A stretch of 40,280 bases of DNA from Paulinella micropora (lineage: Eukaryota; Cercozoa; Imbricatea; Euglyphida): contig BJOX01000019.1 of assembly GCA_009731375.1 (NCBI GenBank), positions 926,117 through 966,396 on the forward strand, read 5' to 3'. Below, piece after piece: positions 10,376 to 20,513 of this stretch; position 1 is the stretch's first letter, and every line of letters begins with the position of its first letter. Position numbers and translations under genes: made by a program. The notes under the pieces were generated by a model, which saw nothing but the letters and a program-made list of their open reading frames with translations, had not been told where the DNA came from and did not search any database.

Positions 10376-12883
10376 GTCTACGACGACAACACGCTCACCT
10401 GAGCCGGTGTCTTCGTCTTGACGTCCCCCCTCCGTAGCGGTATAAGCTTGCTGGGGGTAGTTGGAGCTGGAACTGGTGCTATAATTCCAGTATCCGTGTC
10501 CTCTGGGAGGGCGCGCTGGGGTCCGTCCTCCCCTTCCACGAAAGCCTCGTCCTCGTGGTGCCGCCCCTCTTGGTGTCCCTCGGGACCCTCGTGACGATCC
10601 TCTCGTCTCTCCTCCTCCTCTAGTCGGCGCCTTTGATCGGCCCGATGTCTCTCTCTTCTCCCTTCTCTTCATTCTGTCAAGGAAGTAAATGATGGCCTCC
10701 CGGAACTCCGCATCCGAGACCATATTCGCATTCCACCTCCCCTCCTCCAACTCCTTCTTGTACATGGCGTACATGGTCTTTTTCATGCCTTCGAGCTCTC
10801 TAAGGAAAAGATTTCGCTGCCTATCATCAAGAGAGTCGTGGCTGAAGAGGCAATTGCCTACTCCTTTCTGTGCCTCATGCTTACACGCCATGTATGAAAA
10901 ATAGCGGTAGCACGGCGTCGGCTCATCTCTCCCCCTCTTGAGACCTGCCGTTCGAGTTGCATGTGCTGCTTGAGCACCTCCAACCCCCTGTGTCGCGGCA
11001 CTGGAGAATGACTCGGTGGCCGTGTCCAATTCGGAACACGCGTCGAGCACCTCCTTGAACAGGTCGCCCGGCGGAGTAGCCGCTACAGTCCTCTCGTATA
11101 TATTCGTTTCTAAAAAATCCGCCGTCTTCACCGCCGTGAAGGTCGGACAGGACTGTATGATCCTTGCGAGCTTGCTCGGGTGTCGTGTACACAAAGCACT
11201 CAGGAAGTACAAAATGATAGACTTCCGGCTATAAAAGAGCCCGTACTTGGCGCTGACCTCAGTGAGGATCGCTGCCAACCTCGTGCCAATGCCCAGCCCT
11301 TCGTTCACCTCTTGAAAAATCTCAAACCCAATCAAAGTACCAGTGCACAGGTGCTGATACCCATGAGTTTTAAAGTATTGCAAGAGGACGGCAACTGGCA
11401 CCGTGCATTGCAGGTCTGAGGCTGCTCTCCTAGCCGCCACCTCTACCGCTCTCATCGCCTTGTACTCCCCAACATCAAACCCTTGTGTGATGATTGATGG
11501 GTCCAACAAGGTGTACAACGCCTCATACTCCTGTGTTTCGTCCGTTGGATGCTGCTTCATACAAGCATCAATTCTTCTGAGCTTGTCTCGAAGGTTCGCA
11601 TCCGTGTCCTTCTGACTCGCTGTCTCTGCATACAGCGTCAGAGCAGTGGCATCGGACTTTGTATATTTTTGGAAGGCCTGTATGATAGCCTGTCTGTCCT
11701 TTTCGTCATTACTGTTGATAATAACAGTGGTAGGCGCTGAGCTAGTCGCAGGGGCCGAAGGGGCTGTGTGGGCTAACGGGGCGGAGCGGCCCGAGGGAGC
11801 CATATAAGATCCAGAGGAATATCTCTGTCCCTTTGTTCCCGCCGCCTTGGCTAATGCAATCTTTGCCTCCATCTCCTTCTTTTCTTTCTCAGCCGCTAGC
11901 TCTTTGATATACAGCTCTTGGGCATGATGAAAAAAAGACAGGATCTCAGCTGCCTTCCGAAGGAACAAGGCCTTCTCCGCCAACTCCTTCTCTCCCGCTT
12001 TATTGGTGGGGGGTGGTGCGGCCGTCCCCTCCAAGATCGTATGATCCTTCGTGAAGACCCACCTCTTCCATGCGTCATCCTTCACCAAGGCCGCATGCAG
12101 CTTCTTCATCCTCGTCACCCCTCCAGCTTCGCCTTCTATTTCCCTCAGGGCCGGGTGAAGGTCCCTGCCAAACTGGGTGTGTTGGAGTTTACCCAGGTCC
12201 ACTAACTTGGCCTCCATAAGTTTCAGAGACACATCCATGACATTGATCTGTCCTTTTGGATTCCTGAACTTAAACTCCTTTTCCACTCTCTTTATTGAAT
12301 CAATGTCCTGACCAGGATCGAGCAACCTAGCCAGTGCTCTTGTGTTCCATGGCAGCACAGTCTTTCCAGTCTGGTACTCAAAGAGTATAGCACACTCAAA
12401 CACTGTCCATGAGAGGTCGAGTAGCTCCAGTAAAGACATATTGTCCCCAAATGAGACATGTTGCACCTGTAACTGTGCACCGTCGTCTCTGAGGAATTCT
12501 GCCAGAGGCAGAGCTTGCCTTGGGAGAGGGTAACAGATGTCCTCCTTCTTCAAGGGTTGTCCCCATCGCATTTCTTGGGGAATGTATAGCCATTTATAGG
12601 CCTCATCCTTCCCTTTCTTCTCCTCAAACTCCTTCTTACTTAGTTTGCCATATTCGGCCACAAACCTCGCTTCCTCTCCTCCCTTCTCCTCCTCCTCGAC
12701 TTCCTCTGCTCCTCCTGTGTCAAAGGAAGGCGCAGTAAAAAATTGATTCTCTGCTCCTCCTGTGTCAAAGGAAGGTGCCAGATCTCCTCCTTCTGCATGA
12801 GGGTCAACGAACTCCTCTTCGTTTCCTGGGGTTCGCTCACTCTCCCCCCCTCCTTCCTGCCAGTCTTCAGACCTAGTAGACAT
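10373..12883 (-). CDS. gag: Gag-like protein with CCCH-type zinc motif and RGG-rich tail
   Basis: 836 residues from ATG at 12883. The N-terminus is acidic and carries the repeated string APSFDTGGAE. A mostly helical centre with a Lys/Glu/Ala coiled-coil segment follows. The sequence then has C658-x8-C667-x10-C678-x3-H682, a C-C-C-H arrangement rather than the usual CCHC knuckle of retroelement nucleocapsids. Next is an Arg/Gly-rich tail (RGRGFRGRGGR) and a Ser/Tyr-rich end. Role by position: the structural particle protein that binds element RNA. It shows no obvious match to known gag families by eye, so the call rests on order (LTR, PBS, this ORF, protease-integrase ORF) and on the zinc/RGG nucleic-acid-binding end. 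Confidence 0.72.
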   Translation of the reverse strand: MSTRSEDWQEGGGESERTPGNEEEFVDPHAEGGDLAPSFDTGGAENQFFTAPSFDTGGAEEVEEEEKGGEEARFVAEYGKLSKKEFEEKKGKDEAYKWLYIPQEMRWGQPLKKEDICYPLPRQALPLAEFLRDDGAQLQVQHVSFGDNMSLLELLDLSWTVFECAILFEYQTGKTVLPWNTRALARLLDPGQDIDSIKRVEKEFKFRNPKGQINVMDVSLKLMEAKLVDLGKLQHTQFGRDLHPALREIEGEAGGVTRMKKLHAALVKDDAWKRWVFTKDHTILEGTAAPPPTNKAGEKELAEKALFLRKAAEILSFFHHAQELYIKELAAEKEKKEMEAKIALAKAAGTKGQRYSSGSYMAPSGRSAPLAHTAPSAPATSSAPTTVIINSNDEKDRQAIIQAFQKYTKSDATALTLYAETASQKDTDANLRDKLRRIDACMKQHPTDETQEYEALYTLLDPSIITQGFDVGEYKAMRAVEVAARRAASDLQCTVPVAVLLQYFKTHGYQHLCTGTLIGFEIFQEVNEGLGIGTRLAAILTEVSAKYGLFYSRKSIILYFLSALCTRHPSKLARIIQSCPTFTAVKTADFLETNIYERTVAATPPGDLFKEVLDACSELDTATESFSSAATQGVGGAQAAHATRTAGLKRGRDEPTPCYRYFSYMACKHEAQKGVGNCLFSHDSLDDRQRNLFLRELEGMKKTMYAMYKKELEEGRWNANMVSDAEFREAIIYFLDRMKRREKRETSGRSKAPTRGGGETRGSSRGSRGTPRGAAPRGRGFRGRGGRTPARPPRGHGYWNYSTSSSSNYPQQAYTATEGGRQDEDTGSGERVVVVD
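12722..12780 (-). repeat. Short tandem duplication inside gag
   Basis: TCTGCTCCTCCTGTGTCAAA followed by GGAAGG occurs twice, about 50 bp apart, giving the two APSFDTGGAE peptides near the Gag N-terminus. The duplication preserves the frame. Confidence 0.8.
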
Positions 12884-13642
12884 GGACGCTGAAGGAATAC
12901 GGATGAGACAGAGTTGTTTCTACCCCGTAATTGCTCTGTTTGTCTATGAGGAACGAATAGAGAGAAAAAACGAAAAGACTGTATAGAGAGAGAGCGTCTC
13001 ACCTCTATGTCTTATGTGTTTTTTTTGTGAGAAAGAAGTAATCTGTACGACTTTCTCTGAAAATTTGATCTCCTTCTCCACTCCTCTTTTCTTTTTCTCT
13101 TTTTGTTGTTGTATCTGTTATGAGGTACGAGGACCTATGTACAGATAATGTCAAAGAGGCTAGAGAAGCACTCCTTGAGAAGTCGACTTGTCGTCTGACA
13201 CTTGTTCAGACCTATTGTCGAAAGACAGTCAGAGATTTGCAAAAATACTCTGATGTGTGTGGTTTGAGAGGCAACAAAGTGCACAGACTTGAAAGGTAGA
13301 GTACTACGCTCGTGTCCTTCAAGTTTGTTTGTATCTGTGAGTGTTTGTTTGTACGTCTGTTGACCTACTCTGTCTCTGTCTCAAGAGAGAACAAAAGAAC
13401 AGCTACGAGGTCTGGTGTCTGGCCTCCTTGTGAGGACACAGATACAGGCTGTGGAGAGGGTACTGAGACACCTACTCACAAACGCCTAGACGTCTAGTTT
13501 TGCAAAAAGAGCTGTGTGGGGATGTGCTGGAGTATTTGTTTTTTGGAACACCTACTCAGAAGAGATAGGTCTGTCCAATTTTTCTTTCTGCTGTTCCAAA
13601 AACAAGCCAGAAAAGAAATGAGCCTTGTGCTGGTGACTCCAA
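12884..13642 (-). other. 5' leader of the LTR element
   Basis: About 760 bp between the 5' LTR and the gag ATG, with no supported ORF. This is where the packaging signal of such elements normally lies; no specific structure was identified. Confidence 0.5.
13627..13641 (-). promoter_or_regulatory. tRNA primer-binding site
   Basis: One base after the LTR end (...GTAACA), the minus strand reads TGGAGTCACCAGCAC. It starts with TGG, the complement of a tRNA CCA end, as expected for a minus-strand primer site. The implied tRNA 3' end is GTGCTGGTGACTCCA; I do not assign its amino acid. Confidence 0.7.
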
Positions 13643-13820
13643 TGTTACAATCCCCGAAGATAGCTCAATAAAAAGTCGGTAATACAACCAGACACAAATC
13701 CCCAAAAGAGAATGATGTCTCGTTATATTAGCTCAGTGAAGCCGAAAAGAAAACTGCAACAGACCAAGGTTAAAATGGCATTAGGTCAAATCCGGCCAAA
13801 CGATATTGAAAATAATGGCA
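13643..13820 (-). repeat. 5' LTR (right copy)
   Basis: In element orientation it begins TGCCATTATT and ends ATTGTAACA. Over 176 bp it is identical to the left copy. At 178 bp it is short for a gypsy-type LTR. Confidence 0.8.
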
Positions 13821-13989
13821 AGTCGACCAACCCCAAAAAGAGAAAAAAGCCGTTTAGGGAGAGTATTTGGGTGGCACCAAGCAACAGAACATTCTGGTTT
13901 TTTTCCAAAAAAAAACCCAGTATTCTTGCCTTTTTCAAAAAAAACCGTTGACGCTTTGCCTTTTTTTTTGGTGTGCTTATGCCTACATG

Positions 13990-14840
<851 letters not shown>

Positions 14841-14849
14841 CTCATCCCC

Positions 14850-14975
14850 ACTGTATGTATGTATTTATGCATGCATGTATATGTATGTATGTATGTATGT
14901 ATCTATGTATCTATGTATGTATCAATGTATCTATGTATGTATCTATGTATGTATGTATGTATGTATGTATGGATG

Positions 14976-15007
<32 letters not shown>

Positions 15008-15065
15008 TGTATGTACGAACGTATGTACGTACATATGTATGTATATATGTATGTATATAAATATT

Positions 15066-15132
<67 letters not shown>

Positions 15133-15186
15133 GTATGTATATGTGTATGTATATGTATATGTATATTTATATGTATTTGTATATGC

Positions 15187-15218
<32 letters not shown>

Positions 15219-15663
15219 GTATGTATGTATGTATGTACGTATACGTATGTATATGTATGTATATGTCTGCATGTATGTATGTACATGCATACATGTATGT
15301 ACGTACGTATGAATAATATGTATGTGTATGTATGTATGTATGTATGTACCTATTTATCTATGTATGTATGTATGTATGTATGTATGTATGTATGTATGTA
15401 TGTATTTATGTATGTATGCATGCATACATACATACAGAAAGACATATACATACATATACACACGTACATGGGTACATACATACATACATACATACATGTA
15501 CATGCGTACATACATACATACATATACATGTACATATAGATATGCGTATACATATACATACGTACATACATACATACGTACATATATACATACATACATA
15601 CATACATACATACATACATACGTACGTATATATATATATATATACATACATACGTACATACAT

Positions 15664-15694
<31 letters not shown>

Positions 15695-15852
15695 TACATA
15701 CATACATACATACATGCATGCATGCATGTATGTATGTATGTATGTATGGATGTATGGATGTATGTATGTTTTCAATCATGTATGTATGTATGTATGTACG
15801 TATGTATGTATGTATGTATGTATGTATGTATGTATGTATGTATGTATGTATG
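14850..15852. repeat. About 1 kb (GTAT)n / (ATAC)n microsatellite with strand switches
   Basis: GTAT-type repeat runs to about 15415, switches to the complementary CATA type at an ATGCATGCAT junction, runs to about 15710, and switches back at CATGCATGCATGCATG. GTATAT variants occupy 15060-15210. Adjacent arms are inverted copies, so large hairpins are possible. Confidence 0.95.
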
Positions 15853-16500
15853 AGAAGTAAGCTAAATGACCAAAAATGACTCTCTTGCTAGAGCCGCTCC
15901 CTGGACTGAATTATCGTGTATAAGTTTGTCTATCTGTTTGATGAAGGAACATATATTGAGTTTGGGTGTAGCGCACTTCTGTGACAAAAACAGTCGACAA
16001 AGCGTCTGAAAGTCTAGAAAACCACCAGCAACTATAGACAGGAAGAGCTTGGGACTGCCCCATCAAGCTAACCGATGGAGGTGAAAATAACCTGATATCA
16101 TGACTAAAACATGAGGTTTGTAACAGTGTTATAATACATGGTAAAGAGAGTGGTGGGAAGAGAGCCGCGTGTCATATGGCCCACAGTATATGCTGACTGG
16201 CTCTCTTGGATGCATTGTCGGGCTTGTTTCTGTGTCGAGGAGCTCTAACCGACGCAGGAAACATGACAAAGCACCTTTCCTGAACATATCCCATAAATCC
16301 CACACGTTTGTATATGTGTGTTTGCATAAGGAATGACGCGAGCTTGTCATATCTAACCAACAGGTGCAGAACTCAGCAACAGAAAAAATGTGAGCTATAC
16401 AAAGGTGTACGGTTGTGTTGCAACATAACTGCTATGGATGCATGTTGGCTTAGATGTGGGTAAATGCATGGGATGCACTACACGGATGAAAAGAATTGAT
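15853..16500. other. Unique-sequence spacer, nothing identified
   Basis: Non-repetitive DNA with no convincing ORF or exon chain. A minus-strand frame at 16350-16129 has no recognisable features. Confidence 0.4.
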
Positions 16501-16601
16501 AATCACTTAGCACGTGATGCATCACTACGCTGGTAGTGATGAATATTTTTTCTTAGTGATGAAGGTAGCGATGATCACTACCTATTTGCATTATTGAAAA
16601 A

Positions 16602-16758
16602 GTTAGTTATGAAATACATAGTGATCATCACTACACTAGTGATCTTGATGAAAGTTAGTGATGAAATACGTAGTGATCATCACTACGCTAGTGATCTATG
16701 ATAAACGTTCGTGATGAAATACGTAGTGACCATCACTACGTTAGTGATGTGTTAAAAA
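16602..16758. repeat. Three tandem 52-53-bp units with a palindromic core
   Basis: Units start at 16602, 16654 and 16707. Each opens with GTTAGTGATGAAATAC or a one-base variant and contains TAGTGATCATCACTA, itself palindromic. Further degenerate half-sites extend from 16515 to 16930. They sit just beyond the truncated end of the viral capsid gene. Confidence 0.85.
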
Positions 16759-16820
16759 ACTAAAAAGTGATAAAAACTACAGTGACTAGCACTAGGGTAG
16801 TGATCTTGTTTATAGTGTGT

Positions 16821-16870
16821 CTCAGTGATGATCACTAGACGCTAATAGAAGTCTAGTGATCATCACTGAG
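16821..16870. repeat. Perfect 20-bp inverted repeat with 10-nt loop
   Basis: CTCAGTGATGATCACTAGAC at 16821-16840 is exactly inverted at 16851-16870 around GCTAATAGAA. It belongs to the same GTGATCATCAC repeat family as the tandem units to its left. Confidence 0.9.
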
Positions 16871-17027
16871 TTTCATCATTTAGTGACCATCACTACCTTG
16901 TGAGTGTCTTTCTCAAGGTCATAGTGACCGGAACTAGTTATATTGAACATCATATTAAAATTATCTGTACTCTGTCTCTGTATGAAATATGAGCGTCACT
17001 CGGATATGTTAGCATCACACTTTTGGA

Positions 17028-17466
17028 TCATACAACCATATCCACTAGCACCCCGTGGTTATGAAGGTCTAGGAAATCCTTCAAGCTCATTTCTGGTTTC
17101 CACAGCATCTTAGTTACCATTCTGAGATGGTTAAGGTCGCACAGATAAACACCGCTACGGGTCTGAAGTTGTATCTGGCTAATTTGTGCAAGGCAGTCCA
17201 TAAAAATTCTAGAATAAACATTGGCACCAGCCGCTCTCATAGTATAAGTAAAACTCAAATAAGACCGAGCGAGATTAAAAGGTCTGCTAATAAGGTCAAA
17301 GCTTCGTTCTTGTCCACCAGCAGTGGTGACTTCAAATGTTCCAGAACCCTCACGAGGGGCGAGCTTATTCAAACGATAAGAAGCACTGATGTAGTCAGTT
17401 CTAGAAAAGTCTAGTTCGCCGCCGTGTTGAGTTGNNNNNNNNNNTGATTCCGTGTTGTGTGGGCAT
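17028..17466 (-). pseudogene. Major capsid protein, N-terminal fragment
   Basis: A frame from an ATG at 17466 crosses a 10-N gap (17435-17444) and continues as about 130 codons to a stop at 17028. The segment LQTRSGVYLCDLNHL followed by MLWKPEMSLKDFL resembles the N-terminal jelly-roll of PLV-type major capsid proteins. These proteins usually have 500-700 residues, so most of the double jelly-roll is gone. No capsid-like frame continues past 17028; palindromic repeats follow instead. The gap length is a placeholder, so the frame across it cannot be checked. Assignment is by motif feel and by its place next to the penton gene. Confidence 0.6.
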
Positions 17467-17568
17467 TTTGTTTTCAGTTTTTTTTTTTTGAAGTTGTGAA
17501 AATTAACTAATTCACTGGAATATATTTATAGAAAAAAATAAATAATTCTAAAATTAAAATTAATTACC

Positions 17569-18381
17569 CTACCTCACCTTTAACAAATTGAAAAATGATG
17601 TAAATAAATTAAAATACTTCGTTTCCCTGTAAATCAACAATGTCATAACAATACCTAACCCATTAAGATTTATAGCCTGGTCGTTTTCGTCTGTAAGATA
17701 AAGCCTATATACATTATTTGAACTGGTTGATAATTTCTTACCATACTCAGACCCACTTCCGTCGTATATAATGGCTCCAAATGGAATTTCGTTGGCTGTG
17801 TATATTTCTTGTAGCACGTGATTATCTCCTTCACCAACTAAGTCCGATTGAAGGTATAAAGTCTTTTCGCCAGTTAGAATAATTACGTTTGGTGATTTAA
17901 CAAAATTATTAGCAAACAAATATGTTGAATTTCTATCAAACCCCATAACCTCGTGAATACGGGTATCGCCATCAAATATAAACCGCGGTTGAATTCCTTT
18001 ATTTTCTGACACACTGAATGTTAATTTACCATCTTCTGGTTCTATGTTTGTATTATTACTGGATACCACATAAATATAATTATTTGGGCTATCTGCGGTT
18101 AGCACCTCTGACAACTTATTTTTTAGATTGTTCATTGTGTAGTTTCCCTCAGGTATCGTAATTAAAGCCTCATACCCGTCTTCGCTAAGAGTAAAAGTAT
18201 TATATGGTGAAGCCACAGAGTAATATGACTTCGGCACATAGATATGAAGGATTTTACAATGTGTGGGATTGTCTAGTGATTTTAAGTTTAATTCGTGTGT
18301 AAAGTCGCTGTCAGTGCCGGTTATCCTATTTTTGCTGTTGATATAGTAAATACCCGAACTTCTTCCTCCCTTATAGTCCAT
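17569..18381 (-). CDS. Penton-type minor capsid protein
   Basis: 270 residues, intact, ATG at 18381. The N-terminal pattern is typical of PLV and virophage minor capsid proteins: INSKNRITGTDSDFTHEL, then a segment on rising hydrophobic strands (CKILHIYVPKSYYSV), then ITIPEGNYTMNNLKNKL. The remainder is strand-rich, with a C-terminal hydrophobic stretch (GLGIVMTLLIYRE). The expected fold is a single jelly-roll filling the capsid vertices. It lies between the capsid fragment and the divergently placed nuclease gene. One of the few long genes here without a break, so it may have been under selection longer, or has escaped mutation by chance. Confidence 0.75.
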   Translation of the reverse strand: MDYKGGRSSGIYYINSKNRITGTDSDFTHELNLKSLDNPTHCKILHIYVPKSYYSVASPYNTFTLSEDGYEALITIPEGNYTMNNLKNKLSEVLTADSPNNYIYVVSSNNTNIEPEDGKLTFSVSENKGIQPRFIFDGDTRIHEVMGFDRNSTYLFANNFVKSPNVIILTGEKTLYLQSDLVGEGDNHVLQEIYTANEIPFGAIIYDGSGSEYGKKLSTSSNNVYRLYLTDENDQAINLNGLGIVMTLLIYRETKYFNLFTSFFNLLKVR

Positions 18382-18438
18382 TGTTATATTATATAAATAA
18401 TATTCTATTTAAAATTCTATGTATATATACGTATAATT

Positions 18439-18912
18439 ATGAGTTTAAGAAAGTGCTCAAGATGCCATAGTGAGATAAAGGAAGAATATTTTTCAAGAAA
18501 CGGAAAGGGTGAGTTAAGAAAGTGTTGTAATAATTGTTCAAAAAAAATGAATTGTTCAGGCGGAGAATTAAAAATCATGGAGATATTGAAAGGTTTTAAT
18601 ATTAATTTTCAATACAACAATGCATACGAAGTTAAGGTTAAACATTTATTACAATGGGATTTCATATTACAACATAATGAGAAACCAATATTTATTGAAT
18701 ATGATGGAATACAACATTTTGAACCTGTTAGATTTGGTAGAATTTCTAAAGAGAAAGCAGAAAAAGCATTTGAAAAACAAAAAAAATATGACCAAGTAAA
18801 AAATACATATTGTCAAGAAAAAGGATATCATTTACTCCGTATAAAATATGACGAAGATGTAGTATCTAAATTAATTAAATGGTTTGATATTGGTTTTGAA
18901 TATCTTTTATAA
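18439..18912 (+). CDS. Vsr-like (PD-(D/E)XK) endonuclease with zinc ribbon
   Basis: 157 residues. An N-terminal zinc ribbon has C6, C9, C30 and C33 (CxxC pairs). The nuclease core shows LLQWDFIL (D74), then KPIFIEYDGIQHFEP (E87, D89, Q92, H93), and a closing basic helix and strand (YHLLRIKYDED). This arrangement resembles the very-short-patch-repair-like nucleases frequent in giant viruses and their parasites. The likely role is DNA cleavage in repair, recombination or homing; the substrate is unknown. It is transcribed opposite to its structural-gene neighbours, 57 bp from the penton start, and its stop overlaps the protease end by 6 bp. The frame is intact. Confidence 0.72.
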   Translation: MSLRKCSRCHSEIKEEYFSRNGKGELRKCCNNCSKKMNCSGGELKIMEILKGFNINFQYNNAYEVKVKHLLQWDFILQHNEKPIFIEYDGIQHFEPVRFGRISKEKAEKAFEKQKKYDQVKNTYCQEKGYHLLRIKYDEDVVSKLIKWFDIGFEYLL

Positions 18913-19385
18913 AAAGGTGTCAAAGCCATACCCATTCTGTGCTTTTAATTTTTCCGCTTCTTCTTCTTTAAGGTCTGTATAACCGCTAGCAAACTTAAAC
19001 CGGTTTCCTTTCGCCCGCTCCATTAAAAACCTCATACTATGCCAACCACACGTGTCTGAGGTGTTTAATTGATTTTTAACTTTATTTACTTTCATTAATA
19101 GATATGTGCTTGGGTGGCTTTGGTCAATTAGCCATTTCATTTGTTGTTGAAAGTCTTCTGTTGGCTCGTAAAGTGCTAATGGGTCATAGACTTCAACACT
19201 CCTATCTTTATCTAGACTTATCCACACTGCTATCCAAGGAGACCCCGCTTGTTTGTGATTGTCCAAATTCATAATAAATCATATCGCTTTCTGCTTCCGG
19301 GCTTCCACTTGTAAATTTTATCACTGGCTATCGCCCCGAGATACCATCCATATTTTTTCATTATTTCATCTATTTCATTAGTCAT
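18907..19385 (-). pseudogene. Adenain-like maturation protease, frameshifted and lacking its histidine
   Basis: Two overlapping frames. The first, from ATG at 19385, encodes 38 residues with YGWYLGAIASDKI, like the start of adenovirus/Polinton cysteine proteases, and stops at about 19272. The second continues the fold: NLDNHKQAGSPWIAVW, then VEVYDPL (acidic residue) and NTSDTCGWHSMRFL (catalytic Cys). The two meet at an ATGA stop/start overlap, so a small indel has split one gene, unless it is recoded. In this family the catalytic His precedes Trp in G-x-H-W; here it is Pro (codon CCT). The enzyme is therefore probably inactive. In intact relatives it cleaves capsid precursors during maturation. 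Confidence 0.7.
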
Positions 19386-20418
19386 TAAACCGCGACCCAC
19401 CCTCTCCAGTTTGTTCGTCTGGCTGTGGTTGTCCGTCTGTTGGCGGTGTCTCCACGACGCTCGGGGTTGCAGTGTCCTCTGGTGGTGTTTGGTCTGGCGG
19501 TGTAGTTGTATCTGTTGTCGGCTCTGGTGGCGGGGGTATGGTTGTCTCCGCGACGCTCGGGGGTATGGTTGTCTCCGCGACGCTCGTGGGTATGGTTGTC
19601 TCCGCGACGCTCAGAGGTATGGTAGGGGGTGAAATCCTCTCCGGCTCGTCAATGTTCAAATCATTTGAAACTTGTTTATCTACATTCGGGTCTAAAGTCA
19701 TTTTGCTAGTTAGAGTTTTTACAACCTTTTTATTCATTGTGTGCCTCCAATAATTGCGGGATAGATATTTTTTAATTATTATTTTTATTGAAAATACCTT
19801 ATCAATTAATTCTTCTAATGTCTTCGCTCCATTCCCTTTTTGTTCATTAATACCCATAAACTCTTCATATCTAGCATAGTCCGCTACTTTTCTTTTTACG
19901 TTTTCCTTTTCAGTTCCAACATCAATATTAAACCTTTTAATCATGTTAATTATCCACTTTGAAGTGTCTTTGTAATTTAATTTTTTATGTCCATCACTAT
20001 CTAGTCTCTTTTTTAAAGCCTCTGCTAACTCTTTTATAGTAATGTTTGGGTGATAAGTTTTTGAAAATCCAGAGATTAAAAGATTAATTTGTAAGTTTTC
20101 AAGATGCTTACCCTTTTCTTCCGCCTTCTTTTTTTCCTTTTCAAGTTTTTTTTTATATTCTTCTGCTAACTTTTTTTGTTCTTTTAAAGATGTTGCTGTG
20201 GCTATAGCCGTCTGAATATCTTGACTGGCTTTTTGTAAGTCTTTGAGACTCATCTTTTTTATGAACTTATCTGTATATCCTGCTAATTTCAGTGTTTCAA
20301 TATCTTTCCGCTTTTGCTTTTTTTCTTCCTCATATTGCTCTTTCGTTTTCAATGGTGTTTCATATCCTAAGTTAGGTAATAGTGGTGCTTGTGGTGGCTG
20401 TCCCTGCTGCGGTGGCAT
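19378..20418 (-). CDS. Coiled-coil protein with Pro/Thr-rich repeat tail
   Basis: 346 residues from ATG at 20418. A proline/glutamine-rich start (MPPQQGQPPQAPLLPN) is followed by a long Lys/Glu-rich coiled coil (about 20-110), a helical middle, and a low-complexity tail with repeated SVAETTIP units. The same frame is open for 34 codons upstream without an ATG and keeps the same style (LPPPQYQYI), back to about 20520 where the basic 64-residue ORF ends in another frame. The simplest reading is one longer ancestral gene (about 440 residues) split by a small indel near 20520. Function unknown; a virion or scaffold role is inferred only from context. Its stop overlaps the protease start by 8 bp. 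Confidence 0.65.
   Translation of the reverse strand: MPPQQGQPPQAPLLPNLGYETPLKTKEQYEEEKKQKRKDIETLKLAGYTDKFIKKMSLKDLQKASQDIQTAIATATSLKEQKKLAEEYKKKLEKEKKKAEEKGKHLENLQINLLISGFSKTYHPNITIKELAEALKKRLDSDGHKKLNYKDTSKWIINMIKRFNIDVGTEKENVKRKVADYARYEEFMGINEQKGNGAKTLEELIDKVFSIKIIIKKYLSRNYWRHTMNKKVVKTLTSKMTLDPNVDKQVSNDLNIDEPERISPPTIPLSVAETTIPTSVAETTIPPSVAETTIPPPPEPTTDTTTPPDQTPPEDTATPSVVETPPTDGQPQPDEQTGEGGSRFND
19535..19622. repeat. 27-bp tandem repeat in the coiled-coil gene tail
   Basis: Three copies starting GGTATGGTTGTCTCCGCGAC at 19535, 19562 and 19589, with a partial fourth. Each encodes nine residues (SVAETTIPP-like) on the minus strand. It is much more GC-rich than the surrounding viral DNA. Confidence 0.92.
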
Positions 20419-20513
20419 AATATATTGATATTGTGGTGGCGGTGGTAATGCTTGTATCCTATTTTTTCTGTCTTCTTCATATTTTACATCGTCTATGAGT
20501 TTTTGCTCCCTTC

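Larger units (their letters stand above)
5851..13820 (-). mobile_element. LTR retrotransposon lacking reverse transcriptase
   Basis: A 176-bp sequence is present identically at 5851-6026 and 13643-13818. Read on the minus strand, the right copy with two more bases runs TGCCATTATT...ATTGTAACA, a canonical TG...CA LTR. It is followed after one base by a primer-binding site starting TGG. Then come gag (12883-10373), pol (10297-6893) and the second LTR. The pol order is protease then integrase with a GPY/F-type C-terminus, as in Ty3/gypsy elements, but RT, RNase H and the front of integrase are missing. Identical LTRs and open frames point to a recent insertion. Flanks AGTCG and GTGTG do not match, so no target-site duplication is visible. 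Confidence 0.8.

Noticed and set aside
16602-16758. CRISPR-like array
   Set aside because: Units abut with no unique spacers, the core is palindromic, and the host is eukaryotic; it is a tandem repeat.
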